From: Lasiosphaeris hirsuta
Taxonomy: Eukaryota > Ascomycota > Sordariomycetes > Sordariales > Lasiosphaeriaceae
Reading direction: 5' to 3'
Assembly: GCA_030549175.1 (NCBI GenBank)
Contig: JAUKUA010000001.1
Location: 3,224,001 to 3,288,000, forward strand
Length of the DNA: 64,000 nt
Positions within the stretch are counted from its first letter, which is position 1. Each line of letters opens with the position of its first letter. This document shows, one piece after another, positions 52,454-64,000 of this stretch. The position numbers were made by a program, and so were the translations under genes. The notes below the pieces were generated by a model. It saw only the letters and a list, made by a program, of their open reading frames with translations. It was not told the origin of the DNA and made no database searches.

Positions 52454-53580
52454 GCAAAGTGATGTATCATATACCCAACGCACAGCAAATTGACCCTCCT
52501 ACCCCCGAGCGAGCACCCCTCCCAGCCCAACACCGCGTCTCCCACCCTTCACCACCAGCGGTTGTCTGCCCTCGCCTGCCCCCACCTGCCCCCGTGTTCC
52601 CTCCGTCGAGAACAGCACCTCGCACTTTCACCTTGCGTCAGTCGGTGCGCACCACCAGCGAATCTTGGCACGCGAGAGGCAGAGAGAGGCAGGATTCACC
52701 CAGACCGCCCAGACCAACCCCTTTAAGACAGCAGAAACACAGTGAACAGGCCCAGCCTTTTCGGCATCGCCAGAACTAGGAAGCGGCCGACGCTCGCCGA
52801 TGTCTCGGATGCTGTCTCGCTTCCTCTGTCTCGTCCGGTGCCCTTCTCCAAATCTTTGGCCGCGAAGTTATCACCTGTAGGACTTGGTGTGTTTGTGAAC
52901 CTTTAAATCGTTCCTACTGGGCATCCAAAGCAAAGCCATATAAACGACTCCACCGCGGCTCCCGTCAGCAGTTGAATAAATCAGCAAGAAGCGGGAGGGG
53001 GCAGAGGGAGAATGTGATCGAGGGCGGCGCCGGTTTGCCCGCTGTAAATTTTACCCACCACAGCAACTGCCGACACCCTTTCGCCGCCCCCAAAAACAGG
53101 ACAGAGACAATTCCTCGCGGGCATGGTCGTCCAACGACCGCGTGGCGCGTGTGGTGGGATTCGGCACGGATGTCCACCGAGCTGGGCTTGCTGTGTTACA
53201 CAAGAGACAATATTATGTACAGAACCATAGTGGCAGCTGACATGCTTTGGAAAAGCAGTGGATGCACACAATGTAATGTATGTTGGTGCCCGAGATATCA
53301 CATTTTCTCCCCTATACACTATCATCTCCCTACAATGCGTTAGCTGCATCTGTCCGTGCCGGGGATGAATAATGCGATACCATAAACTACTGCTGCCATC
53401 CAAGCACGACACGAACGACACGAGCGGGTGGCTTGCCGAACAGTTTGGAATCACACAAACGGAGAGAGGGACGCACTCCCCTCCTCCCACACACGGGCCC
53501 GAGGAACGATATTGGGAGGGCATTGACGGGAATTCTTGAGACTTGACCATGCCCATGGGTCTGTTTATTTAGAAACTACA

Positions 53581-53601
53581 TAGGTAGGCGAGATAGGTAG
53601 G
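53581..53601. promoter_or_regulatory. Paired TAGGTAGG motif
   Basis: TAGGTAGG occurs at 53581-53588 and again at 53594-53601, 13 bases apart, about 300 bases downstream of the chitin synthase stop. Same motif as at 1881 and 15242. Confidence 0.3.
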
Positions 53602-53899
53602 ATGCCAAACATGTTGCCTATCTGCAGAGACAAGCCCTCATCATTTGTGCCCCATGAAAGCACGATAAGCCAATTTCCATGCGCCAGCTCAATGCCCCTA
53701 CCATCCCCTTCTAGACCTCGAGATCATGAACGCAATATTAATGGGGAAGCCATACATGAGAAACAACTAAAATTCCACAGGCCAATTTTCCGCAGTAACA
53801 TAATCCGGACCCTCGCTGATGCCGCTATTTCGGGCTCCACGCTGATAACAATCCACCTTCCTTGATATCATCATACCAATATTATTTTGCCGACCTAGC

Positions 53900-56800
53900 T
53901 TATGCGTCCGAATAATACTCGTACTGGCCGTTCGGGCCGTGTTGTTGACTCCAGCTCTGGTTGCCCCCATCGATATTCTCTTTTGCACCCCAGTAATTGT
54001 TCCTGGCTCTGCGGTCACGTTCAAACTCGGCCCAGCGCTTCATTGTGATCTTGCTGCTGTCGAACTCGCCCTCGTACTCGATACCCGCCTTCTTCGTCTT
54101 TTCTGTTGCCGTCTTTCTCGTTTCGCCCCACGAGAAGTCATCGAATTTCCAGAACGCGTATGTGGGCAGGATAAAGTTCCATACCGGAAGTGAAAGAAGG
54201 TAAATGAGCATCCATACTACGTATGACCAGCTGTGTGCCGTCACAATAATCAGAACAGCTGGCAATCCTAGGATCAGGCCCAACAGAACCAACGGGATAA
54301 TTTGCGGTGGCGAGTTGACGATAGATATGATAACTGCATACACGTTAGAAGCTAGGAACCCAATGAAAATGCCACTTAGGGCAAGTGGGTGGAAGCGCTG
54401 AACATACCGACATAGAAGGTGAATGCAATGGCGGCGGGTAGGACAAGAGTGCCAATGAGCTCAACGAAGACAATAAACTGCATACTGAAGCAGAAGGTAC
54501 CGCAGAGGTCTCTTACGAGAACGAGCTCCATCAGATTGTGAACGGTTGAGTTGATCCAGCGGCGACGCTGTGAGAGGAGGACACTAAATGTGTCGGGGAC
54601 GGTTGTTTTGCAGACAGCCTGGGGCACAAAAACCTGCTTGCGCTTGGGAAAAGTTCGGAGCATGAGCGTCGAGAGGTATCGATCTTCACCCAGAAGAAGT
54701 AGGTTCTTCTTGTGCAGCGTGTCGACCACGTTCTCTGAGTAGTGCTCGACAACGTCCGGGTTGGCGAGAATGGGAACCCAGTAGTTCTGGGCACCCTTGG
54801 GGGCTTTAATGCGGTACATACAGAAACATCCGGGCAGGCAGGTAACACCGCCGAAAACCGACTCGAACGACTTGGAGAGATGGTGGGAAATGAAGTATTC
54901 GAAAACCTGGATGGCCGAAACCCAACTTTGTCTCTTGTTCGCGATCTTGGTCTCGCCACATAGACCCATGATATCGGGGTCTTTTACCATGGCCGAGATC
55001 ATGTGCGTGAGACTGTCGGGGAAGACTTTGGTATCGGCGTCCACCATGAGCACAACTTCATAAAAGTCAGGCGATATACCTGTGACCTTCCACAGCCCAT
55101 TGAACATCTCGTACTCCAGCTCGGTCATTCGCTCGTCGAACATGACTTTCTGGAGGAATGACATCAAGATGATTTGGCTGTCGCGCTTGCCTCGGTTCCC
55201 GGGTTTTGACTTGACCATCTCATCAGGTGTCCCACACTTTACGACAACCATCATCGGAACCCGCTGCTGTTTCTCTAGGGGGATGACAGACTTGGTACCA
55301 TAGTCATAGAAGCCAGAGTACACCTTGGCCATGTTATGTCGCTTGGACCCACTGGCGACAGCGACGTACGAAAACGCCGGGACTTCGTCTGGCAGTATTG
55401 TGTGATCCTTGACCATGCTGAGAACAATGTCTGGCGTCGAGTAGTGCTCTCCATGACCTTTGATAATGCCATCGCAAATAACGAGGATTACCTTGTGGCT
55501 GTTGGGATAATCGGTCATGGCGATCGAATCGAGAGTTGTGCGAATGCCCAATTCGCCTTCGGAATAAGCTGTCACGAGGCAAATGGCATGAGCCAGTGGG
55601 AAGCCAAATGGTACCCAATCCGAGGGAGGCTGGGGAACGACGGCCTCATGAATGAAGCCTGCCGGGCCTGGGCCATCTGTGGGGCTAGAATTCGAAGCAT
55701 AAGGGTCTGACCTGAGGAAACTAGACCGGCTCTCGTTTCCTTGGCGATATATCGAGCCTGGGTGAAGGAGCTGGCCAGCCGCGGTTTGACTAGCCATGGT
55801 CGTGGGAACTCCAGACTTTCTGTTGTTGTTCTCCGCGCCATAAACGGCCGAGAAGCGAGAGGTCCTGGGCAAGAAGGCACTGCTGCGCTTGCTTTGGCGG
55901 TCGGATGATCCATTGACGCTGCTGCCAATATCCCCAGGCATGCGCGGCGGGGCTCTGTAAATATCTTCGGTCCAGTCCTCAATTTGGCGGTTGCGTTTGC
56001 GCGGGTTCGATGTCTGGGAAGTTTTGGTGGCTGCGTAGGTCTTACTTATAAACCACTGAAACACCAAAGCTAGCGAGAACCTGGCAAGCACAACGGCAAG
56101 AATCAAGACGAGGGAAACGTATAGGACAACCTTGGACGCAATGCAACCAACGGTTTCCGTGTCGACAGTGCCAACCTTGATGATCTCCTCGAAGCACTCA
56201 GCCATTTGCTTGCTACCAGAGGACTGGAAAGCCCGCGTGATATCACGGCCATGAATCGCCCGGTTCGCGGGAGAGTTTCTGTCCCTCAACTCATTGAAGC
56301 GTGGCGGATATGTAACCTGAGAGTCGTTGAACCAGTTCAACAAGTCCAAGTCAAGCACATTGCCTGAATATACTACCAGGTTGCGAGAGCTGTTCTTGAT
56401 ATCGTCCCAGGTGAAGTAGACATCAGCCGCGCCCGTGAGGCTGAGATAAAACGCATCTCGGGATGCCGTGGTAGTGTGGCAGGCGTAGCCTAGATAGAAA
56501 GGTATCGTCAAGCTTGGCGCGCTGGACCCGTCTTGCTTGAAAGTGTTGCAAGGAAAGTACCATGCCAGGTTACCATCGCCATCCGTCGGCACATCCGAGT
56601 TTGGGGCGGCGTTGATAATACCCTTGCATTTGCCGTTGACATTTTGGAACAAGAAACTCCCATCCTCTCCTCCATGTTTCTCTGGCAGATCATAGAGAAC
56701 ATTCGCGCCGCTGCCGTCAAGACGGAGAGGCACACCCTGCGCGGCTGGATGATGAGAGGTCGAGAGGTCGTAGGCCGAGCCGTGGAAAATCATGTACCCA

Positions 56801-57639
56801 TCAGTGACCTCATTTACGCGTAACCGTAGTGGGGGTCTGCCGCAGACGACCTGCGTGAAGCCGAACGTGATGAAACCGACGAAACCCATGATAAACAGAA
56901 TGATACTGATTAAGCCCATCTTCTCCCGCCACGCTCTCTGTTGAGCCTTTGTTGTCATACCAAAACACGAGAGCATGAAGCCGGGGCACCAAAAAGTGAT
57001 GATAGCGCAGTATACATTCCAGATACTCGGCGGCCGCAGATGCTCCTCGACCTTCTTCTGCTGGCGCTTCGACTCTTTGGTTATCTTTCCATGCTTGGGG
57101 TGAGATTGACTCGACACTCGCCGCCTCGTTCGGCGTGGCTTCTCTGTTTCGGAATGGCGGCGTCTTGTTGAAAGCTTTCTCGGTGGGGAGGGGCCCGAGT
57201 TGGGCTCGTCACCCCTAGGGCCAAAGACCGATATCTCTGGGTTCCCTTCCACGTCTTCAAGGATCGGATCGTTGCCGGTGGACGAGGGAAGCGTGTTCAT
57301 GTTGGCTGCATGTTTCCTATAGTGGTAATTGGGGTGGTCTTTGCCTATCCTGTTTCTCTCTGGCCTGATCAAACTCCGCTTGCGGTGGAGGCCGGCTTCA
57401 GAGCGCCCATCGGCAGGCGTTGGCGACAAAGGGGCTTTCTCTGTGGTTGAGTTAGGAGGCCGAATTGTATCGGCAAAGGAGGAGGCTGATGGCCCACGTT
57501 GATGTAGTGATTGCCCTTCAACCGGACTGTATCCGCCAGCTTCGAGGTCTGAAGATCGCTGTCGCCGTGACGGCGTATGTCGATATCCGCTTCGTTCCTC
57601 GCGGGGAGGATTTGCGCCTGGTCGTGCCGGAAGCGACAT
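53900..57639 (-). CDS. chs-4: Class IV chitin synthase (Chs3/CHS-4 type)
   Basis: Exons 57639-54408 and 54333-53900 (74-base intron, GTATGT donor, TTCTAAC branch site, TGCAG acceptor, phase 1) encode 1221 residues, normal for class IV. The Ser/Arg/Pro-rich cytosolic N-terminus (MSLPARPG..., [22 protein letters not shown]) is typical of the class. Two membrane segments follow (~205-225 and ~245-265), and another before the catalytic region ([18 protein letters not shown]). The glycosyltransferase core (GT2) shows [21 protein letters not shown], the EDRYL block (~985) and the processivity motif QRRRW (~1024-1028). A C-terminal cluster of membrane helices completes the translocation channel and ends in a hydrophilic tail. 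It polymerises UDP-GlcNAc into wall chitin. Yeast Chs3 needs Chs4 (Skt5)-type activation and is recycled through endosomes. Confidence 0.97.
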
Positions 57640-60600
57640 CGTGCTACCTTGCTCATGAAGTTAGCAAATTGACCTCCCAGGAAGAAAACCCAACGCTGAA
57701 GCAGGCAGGGAGCTTCACCCGGGCCGAAGCGCTTTCTTCTCTCTCGTTGCGGGTATGGTAATTGAACACGCGAGTCTGGGGTGCGGTAGGGAGAAAAAAT
57801 AAAGAATGAAAACAACTGCTTGAGCGGGAGGATTAGAAACCAAGCCTGATCACTGTAGGCCAAATCGCGGTAGTATTTGCATTGCGGTTGTTGTCGGGGT
57901 CTGTTGAAATGCAACCTACAAGTTTGTTATGGCAGAATGGCGGGTTCTGACAGGTGGATCTAGGTATGTTGGGGGGTATGGCCAGTAGAGGGGTTCCTGT
58001 TCCTTCGGAGACGGGAGGGTGGGGCGCCAACTTTTGCGCTGGTTGGCCAAGAAATCCCGGCAGTCGCTTCCACACCAGCAGCACTAAGGCACCACCTACC
58101 CTACCTAGCCTCTCAGGTTTGCTCGTGTTCAGCTATCCGAGGAACCGCAGCAGAGGTCGAATAGGCGGATAGGATAGGCGGGCGATGCGTCAGCAAACAA
58201 GAATATTGCTGGCTGGACTCGATCGGGCCATCCAGCAGCTCCAAGTTCATAAGCTGCGCAGAGGGTCGGGTTGCAGGCCTGCGGTGCAGCACGGCAACAC
58301 GTCCTGACAGCTCAGGGACCGGGTGGGATTTAGCAGTGGTTTCAAGGGCAACCACCCTCGGCAACCACCCTCGGCAACCAAACCTCACCCACACAAGTAA
58401 CCGGACGCTACCACACGACGGCCACAGCCGCGGGAATGCAGTTGGGGGCTCAACGAGGGCGGACGGATCCTCCTCGCTTCCCGCTCTGACCCAAACGAAA
58501 CCAACTCGCAGTGTTTCGACCGGTTCGGGCTCACAAACGCGGAACAAGTCCACACAAATGTCAAATGTATATGTCGGACCTAAACAGGCCGGGCGGCAGA
58601 ATGATAGCGATCGAATGTGGGTAACGAGCGGTCGGAAGAGAACGAGTGACTGTATGAGTACCGAAGAAAGAAATTGATGCGTCCCCAGACGCAGACAGGC
58701 GATTTGAACTTCAAGGTACTGCAAGGTGAAGGGGGGAAATCGAGGAGCGGTGTTGAAGAATCAAGCGAGGACAATGTTCCATACTGTGTGCACATTCATA
58801 AACTAGGCATTTTGACTGTGCACGAAAGCTCGCCACGTTCCCCAAAAGGGGTACAAAGTCGACAACCTAGGTGACTTGGACAAGTACCTGCAAATCATCG
58901 CTTGCATCACTGACAAACACACTGTCATGGGATCTCCGCCTTACTACTACAGCCCGCAACTTCGGCAAGCGCTTTCACCTGTGCAATGGACCCTCCTCGT
59001 CATCTGAGGACAGTATGAATAGGTCTTAGGGATTCGATCTGAAAGGCTGGAGCCAACACAGGGCGTTGCTGCTGGACTGCAGAGCAAGTCTCTTTCCGCA
59101 CACTTTGCATTGTCTTGTGCTGTGCTTGACCCAGCTGCATTAGTCTATTTTGATTCCCATCATCCCTGTCGGCCCGGCGACAGGGGCCAACAGCGACATG
59201 GAAAATACGGGAAACGTTTTTGTCTCCCTCGGTCGATGGCTGCATGACAGCCTGAAAAGGGGAATTGCCCGTGGTGGTGGCAACTAGGCCTAAGATCACT
59301 AGACCCTTTATCGATTGTAGCTAGCACTAGCTTAATAGCAGTGTGCGTGTGAACTCGCAAAGACTTCGTATCGCATTGTTTCCCTCGTGGATTCATCCCG
59401 TGTTGAGGTCGAGAGGAAAACGCTGAGCAGGGTCCCGAACTCTGGCTCCGTCGCCCTTTTCGACTGAGGAGGGCAGTTTTCCGACCGCCGGGCCAGATCG
59501 CGGAGAGCTGTCAGTTCAATCTTCGCTTCAATTTTGGTCGGACGGAACGACATGGGGTGACGCAAGACCACGGAACCCTGGATCTGGGGACCCCGTCTCG
59601 GCAAGCTGCATTCGAAAATCTAGCCTGCACACCTTAATTACCACTGACATGCCCGTACCACCTCAGCCTGCGGGCTTTGATGATGGCAGGCAACAGCTGG
59701 AGCTGCGTACCGGGGAACACTCTCTAGAACACTCTCTAGTCGCCCATTAGCGTAGTTTTTTCTGGCTGTGAGGGCACCGGAGGGTGCCGGGCTCGTGCTG
59801 GGCAATCGATCGCCAAGCCCACAAGCAATCTGGAAACTCCCGCACAAGTCGAGGGGCTGTTCATCTTGTAAGAGAATCGCGGCGGGGTAAAATCAACTTC
59901 ATCCGCCTTCCCTGGGCCTGTAACATCAGGTGGCCTTATCCAAGGGAACCCAGCCAAACACGGCTCCGTTCTATTTTCCCCTGAGACAGCCTCTTCTTCC
60001 GGCTCCCAAGCCAAACCGGATCGCGTCCGCCTGCAATTGACGCATCTATTAGCGACCGTGGGTTGAGAGGGAGGCAGGGTGAGCATCGTGCAGCTCTGCT
60101 TCAATCCTGGCAAGTCAATTCTGACGTTCTGCGTGGATTTGTCCCAACAGCCCCAGTCACACCTTCAAGTAGTCACCACCTAGCGAGCCCCTTCCCCTTT
60201 CTCCCTGAGCGGCAGAAGACTACCCTTTTCCCCAGGACAGTTTGGCGATTCCAAGCTTCTGTGATTTTTGCTGGGTTTCATCAAAAACCGGCTATACCGG
60301 TGTTGTGATGGGCGCAAAACCCCAAAAATGTTGCCCGCCATACAAATCCCAGCGCGCTTTGACCGCAACCCCCATCAACACCAGCCATCAACAACCAGCC
60401 TTTTCGAGGCTGGCGATGGAGGCATTGCGTCTAAGCCGATACTTTAGGGCAAACGTATATGGCCCTGCCTCCTGTTCAGGAGCCTGCACGAGCCGGCAGG
60501 GGGGCTTGAGCCCCAGTTGCAAACACGGGGCAGTCATCGTAACTAAGTCGCAAGCCTTATTCGATGGTCACAGGTCTTGGCAATTCTCTAGTCGCCCATT

Positions 60601-63286
60601 GTGGCTCCCACAAGCTGCACCAAAGATACCTGGTCGCCGTCGTCTGATGTCTACACCTCGTGATGATCTACCGCGACACGAGGCACATCTTGCCTGTTTC
60701 CTGGTCACATACCATCCCGTACCTTGTTTCACTCCATGACACTTGTTATCGATGGGTTTTCTTGATGAGACAGGTCGAATGGCTGACTCTGCCGCAGGAA
60801 TGTAGATAGACTTTCACCATGTTTACACACCCAAACGAGAAACCACCCCAGACGAGACCCCTCGTTGGCGGTGAGCAACCCCTCGTTCAGTTTTGGTCCT
60901 TGGCATTCGGGGAACCGCGTAGCCTGGTGTTGACCATTGATGTTGCTGGATGCGCACATGCCAGATAACCTGCATTACCACCAGCTTTACGATGGCGTCG
61001 TTTATTACTCTCCACTCTCAACATCTCAGTCCGCGTGCTGAAATGTGTGCCAAGCAACACTGTTTTCGCTGTTAGCGTCAACGCCACAAGGGGATGGAAA
61101 CGGTGGAGGAACAAGCAGAGTCGCCAGCCCAGCACGTAACCCAGCCCCGTGTTTCCCGCCTTGACACGGAATGTAGGGTGGAGGAGAGGGATCGCAGGTT
61201 GCAGATTGTAAACTACGGAACTTTGTCCTACTCACCCAATAAAGGGGTCCGTTTGGACCAGGCTCCGTCAGGAGAACCTGTTTTTGCTTTCGGTGACTGT
61301 GCCCCTGAAGATCGATGCCGTCTGGTTGCGGCTGGTCGGAAGTCTGGAATGCGAGCCATCTCTTTTTCGCTCCTTTCCATACCGGATTTGCAAGTTACGG
61401 ACGGTCGAGGGTTGCCCCTGATGGCGGTTGAACAAGCATATGTCGTTGCCGTTTAGCATCGTCAAGGTGCCTTTGCAACGCGTTCGCGGGCTCAGCGGCC
61501 CGTCTAGACTTTGGGTAGTTCGGCCCCGAGGCGCGTGGGTTGTTGTCGCCCCAACTTATGGTTGCATACCACGTAATTGGGGCTTGAGCTTGTGTGGTCA
61601 AGAATACCTGGGCTTCGTGTAACCCACGTGTTGCTGTGAGCTGTGAGGAGTGCGTAAATGCCCGTCCACCATCCATCTGCAAAACAACCAATGCGGATCG
61701 ACGGGGGAGCTGAGCTAGGCATACTGCTCGTCGACAGAGACGAGGGCACCCAGGCATTATAGCCAGTGCACTCGGTACGGTCGCGATGACAATTCATTTA
61801 GCATCGACCATGTGAACCAAGATCAAAAACACCACCCTCCAGTGCATCTCCCATATTGCACAGGCACATATTGGGTCTAGACACTGGGCTTGTGTGAAGC
61901 TGGTCACTAACGCCACACTGTGCCTCTGCAGTGCTTTGCATCGCTCAATAATTACCGTCCGGGAGCCATGCAAGAAAGCTGAGGCTCGGGCAGGCTTAAA
62001 ATGCGTTCAGTTGTGGTTCCTGGGACCAAGGTAGGATTCTGCCGCTTTCATGCCTGAAACCTCAGCACGAGTGTAGGGAAATGGTACACCTCAGGTTGAC
62101 ACAAGCTCAAAGTCAGGTTCTTGGATAGATGGTGTGCATCGTGACTATTGTTTCCGTAGCTTCAACACCAGCACCATTGAGGCATCTGGATCGGAACTTT
62201 GAAGATCGGCTGGGGTGACGGAAAAAATGCACGCCATCCAACGTGCGCAAGCTTACAGCAGGGCTTGAAGACCCCGGGACCTAGGCAGTCCCAGCACGCA
62301 AGGCGGGCATGAGAGGGGAAGAGACAATGAAGACTCAGAGCAGGGGCATTCGGTTCTTCATTGCATGGCCTCTAGCTCCTTCCTTTTCCTCTCGCCATTG
62401 GGGTAGGTTCTCCTGCCCTCTGGTGGGCTACGAAGAGAAAGAACTACAAGATGGAAGGAGACAAACGGAATCCATTACGAGGTTGCAAACTGGCAAAACC
62501 GACCGTTGATACCGCGTGGTGCTACCACCGTTCCGCTACTGGAGTTACTTCTGCATGCGCATGGGCAAGCGGGTAGGGAGCAGCGGCACATACCTGGTGC
62601 ATTGGTGGAAGTTTCGCCGTTCCATCGCTGAGGCCGCGTGCGATTCGCTGCGGTTCGGCCCCCGGCAACTTCCAACCTCGCGTTTTACAAGTCGACCTGG
62701 CGTCGGTACTGGCAGCAGGGCTTGTGTTAGCATGACTAGGGGGGGCACAGTGGCTGCGTTCGACCCTGGAGAGCAGCAGACCACCTCTCTGTGCAGTCCA
62801 GCTTCGCACGCCTGCACTGGCTAGGTTAGGTGGACTTGTTTGGGTCACCCTCGCTCGCAGATCCGCAGTCCCTGAATAGAGCCCTTTTTCTTCGCTTCAT
62901 CGTTTGTCTACCCTTAAACTTAATTACAGCTTCCACTGCCTCGACTAGGCACTCATCGGCTTTTTTTTGTTTTGTTTTCGCTGCTGTCTTCTCTGTCGCC
63001 GCTCCCCCGTTTCCGCCTGCCCAAAAACTTGGTGCTGCCCGCCGTCCGCACCATTCCGTCCCTGCGAATTGGCCGTTTGGGCGTTCGCCCGCTAGAGACC
63101 AAGCTGTTGGAAGGAAGGAAACCAGCAACGGCAACGTCTCCGCAGATGTGTGCACGAAGAATATTACGACTTCGGTAGAACCCTCGACCTTTAATCTCCG
63201 AACCACGAACCCAACTGCCCACCGGCCAAGTCGGCCGTCGCCAGGAAACCGGCGAACTTCAACTTCAGGTCGTCTCCCTCGCCGCA
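57640..63286. other. Gene-poor region, 5.6 kb, upstream of the chitin synthase
   Basis: The left end holds the chs-4 promoter and leader. No domain-bearing or spliced gene could be supported. A 120-codon ATG frame at 61094-61456 (+) and a 203-codon frame at 58113-58724 (-) are within chance expectation. It contains a 13-base tandem repeat (58347-58384), a CCTACCTA motif (58100-58107), a TAGGTA at 57961 and a short direct repeat (AACACTCTCTAG, 59717-59740). Confidence 0.5.
58347..58384. repeat. 13-bp tandem repeat, about 2.7 copies
   Basis: GGCAACCACCCTC is present at 58347-58359 and 58360-58372, followed by a diverged copy GGCAACCAAACCTC. Confidence 0.85.
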
Positions 63287-64000
63287 ATGGCGGCCGTCAC
63301 CAGCCCACCGCGCGCGTCGGCTTCTACATCTAATAGCCCTAGTCGACGGAGACCTATAGCTCTGCCGAGTCTCGCACCCATTGAGCGCCTCGACGAACAA
63401 TTCCATTGGGGCGAGAACGCGAAGCCGCTTCCAGGTGTCCCCCCGCCCGACTCGCCGAAGTTCCGACAGTCTCCCGTCTCGCCTGTCAAAGTGAACTTCC
63501 AACCCGAGGATTGGGCTCGGCCATCCAACGCGAACATCGAGACATATCGTTCGTCCGACGAAACTCCAGGCGCTCCCAACCGAGGCCCTAGTCGTCTCGA
63601 CTACGCCCTGCCTAAGACCCCCGAGGCCCCGACCCCTCCACCCCACACGCCTCTGTCCGAGCAGAGCAACGGCAGAGGCCAGCAACAACACTCGACCCAA
63701 GATGTCTCTCGTGCGCAAACCAACTTTGCGGCGTTTGAAAAGCCTCTCCCAAGTCTGGCATTGCGGCAGGCTAAGCTGCGTCAGGGCGGTCTTGCGAGTC
63801 CAGAATTTGATGACCTGAGCGTCAGCGACGATTCGAGGAAAGATGTCAATCGACATAGCAGGGAATCAGATGCGACTGCCAGCACGTCCCAGCAGCCGGC
63901 TTCGACAGAATCCTCCGCAACAACCAGCGCGAGCTCCGTGTCAGGTATCAATGAGGTGTATGATGGCCAGGGCCTCTCGGGAGACGGTTCGCCTGAAAGT
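63287..64000 (+). CDS. 5' part of an unidentified gene (cut by window end)
   Basis: From the ATG at 63287 (GCAATGG context) the frame is open for 238 codons to the last base of the window. The translated part is Ser/Pro/Thr-rich and probably disordered, with SP and PP motifs (SPVSPVKVNF, PKTPEAPTPPPHTP), a run of acidic residues (EFDDLSVSDDS) and a Ser/Thr-rich end. Conserved-looking short segments such as ERLDEQFHWGENAKPLPG suggest a real protein. Such N-termini are common in fungal kinases, Rho regulators and polarity scaffolds, but no domain is reached, so I cannot name it. The antisense frame at 63191-63856 is a shadow. Confidence 0.75.
   Translation, partial: MAAVTSPPRASASTSNSPSRRRPIALPSLAPIERLDEQFHWGENAKPLPGVPPPDSPKFRQSPVSPVKVNFQPEDWARPSNANIETYRSSDETPGAPNRGPSRLDYALPKTPEAPTPPPHTPLSEQSNGRGQQQHSTQDVSRAQTNFAAFEKPLPSLALRQAKLRQGGLASPEFDDLSVSDDSRKDVNRHSRESDATASTSQQPASTESSATTSASSVSGINEVYDGQGLSGDGSPES

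Larger units (their letters stand above)
50406..53899. other. Spacer upstream of the WD40 gene, 3.5 kb
   Basis: No supported gene. It contains a G-rich 15-base minisatellite (51026-51082), TAGGTAGG motifs (51178, 53581, 53594) and an A28 tract (52426-52453). Long minus-strand frames at 50686-51342, 51629-52351 and 52981-53556 have low-complexity or random composition. The right end holds the chitin synthase 3' UTR. Confidence 0.5.

Noticed and set aside
58113..58724. 203-codon frame (-) upstream of the chitin synthase
   Set aside because: No domain or codon bias; includes the translated 13-base tandem repeat at 58347.
61094..61456. 120-codon ATG frame (+)
   Set aside because: Compositionally plausible but no domain, promoter signal or supporting neighbour. 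Several frames this long are expected by chance in the spacers.
63191..63856. 221-codon frame (-)
   Set aside because: Antisense shadow of the partial plus-strand gene, which has better start context and codon pattern.
1..64000. Transposons, RIP-mutated DNA, CRISPR arrays, rRNA genes
   Set aside because: I saw no terminal inverted or long terminal repeats, transposase or reverse transcriptase motifs, AT-rich TA-biased blocks, spaced direct repeats or rRNA sequence by eye. A repeat-masking search could still reveal diverged copies.

Overview
This window looks like nuclear chromosomal DNA of a filamentous ascomycete (Pezizomycotina, most likely Sordariomycetes). The evidence is GC-rich coding sequence, short spliceosomal introns (about 48-127 bases, with GTRNGT-type donors and CTAAC/CTGAC branch sites shortly before the acceptor), no operons, and a fungal gene set: class IV chitin synthase, Mnn10-type mannosyltransferase, Reg1-like PP1 subunit, CYT-4-type mitochondrial RNase and GH16/GH17 glucanases. 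Introns and exon joins below were worked out by hand from splice signals and reading-frame continuity. Fifteen complete protein genes and one cut by the right edge are supported, covering roughly 43% of the window. I saw no tRNA, rRNA, CRISPR, transposon or AT-rich RIP block.

Layout. 1-8.2 kb: an orphan coiled-coil gene (+) and a secreted GH16 beta-glucanase (-), with wide spacers. 8.2-9.7 kb: a GT34 Golgi mannosyltransferase (-). 13.5 kb: a 56-residue cysteine-rich gene (+). 16.3-21.7 kb: a large single-pass membrane glycoprotein (+), then mitochondrial QRI7 (+), converging on proteasome beta-5 PRE2 (-). 24.3-26.1 kb: a Reg1-like glucose-repression regulator (-). 26.1-32.9 kb: a gene-poor stretch. 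32.9-43.0 kb: a compact housekeeping block with TRM5 (-), NUS1 (-), COG6 (+, divergent from NUS1) and the CYT-4 homologue (-, convergent with COG6). 44.8-46.5 kb: a GH17 glucanase (+). 48.1-50.4 kb: a WD40 protein (-). 53.9-57.6 kb: class IV chitin synthase (-). 57.6-63.3 kb: a second gene-poor stretch. 63.3-64.0 kb: the 5' part of an unidentified gene (+).

Themes. Several genes serve wall and glycoprotein biogenesis: chitin synthesis, GH16/GH17 glucan remodelling, Golgi mannan extension, dolichol supply through NUS1, and Golgi trafficking through COG6. They are scattered and on both strands, so they are not a co-regulated cluster. Two genes modify tRNA next to the anticodon at position 37 (QRI7 for mitochondrial t6A, TRM5 for m1G). 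I found no clear new multi-gene system. The most checkable oddities are in-frame, stop-free introns in REG1 and NUS1, a triple in-frame acceptor in the coiled-coil gene, the tiny Cys-rich protein, several candidate short genes in the spacers, and short dispersed intergenic motifs.
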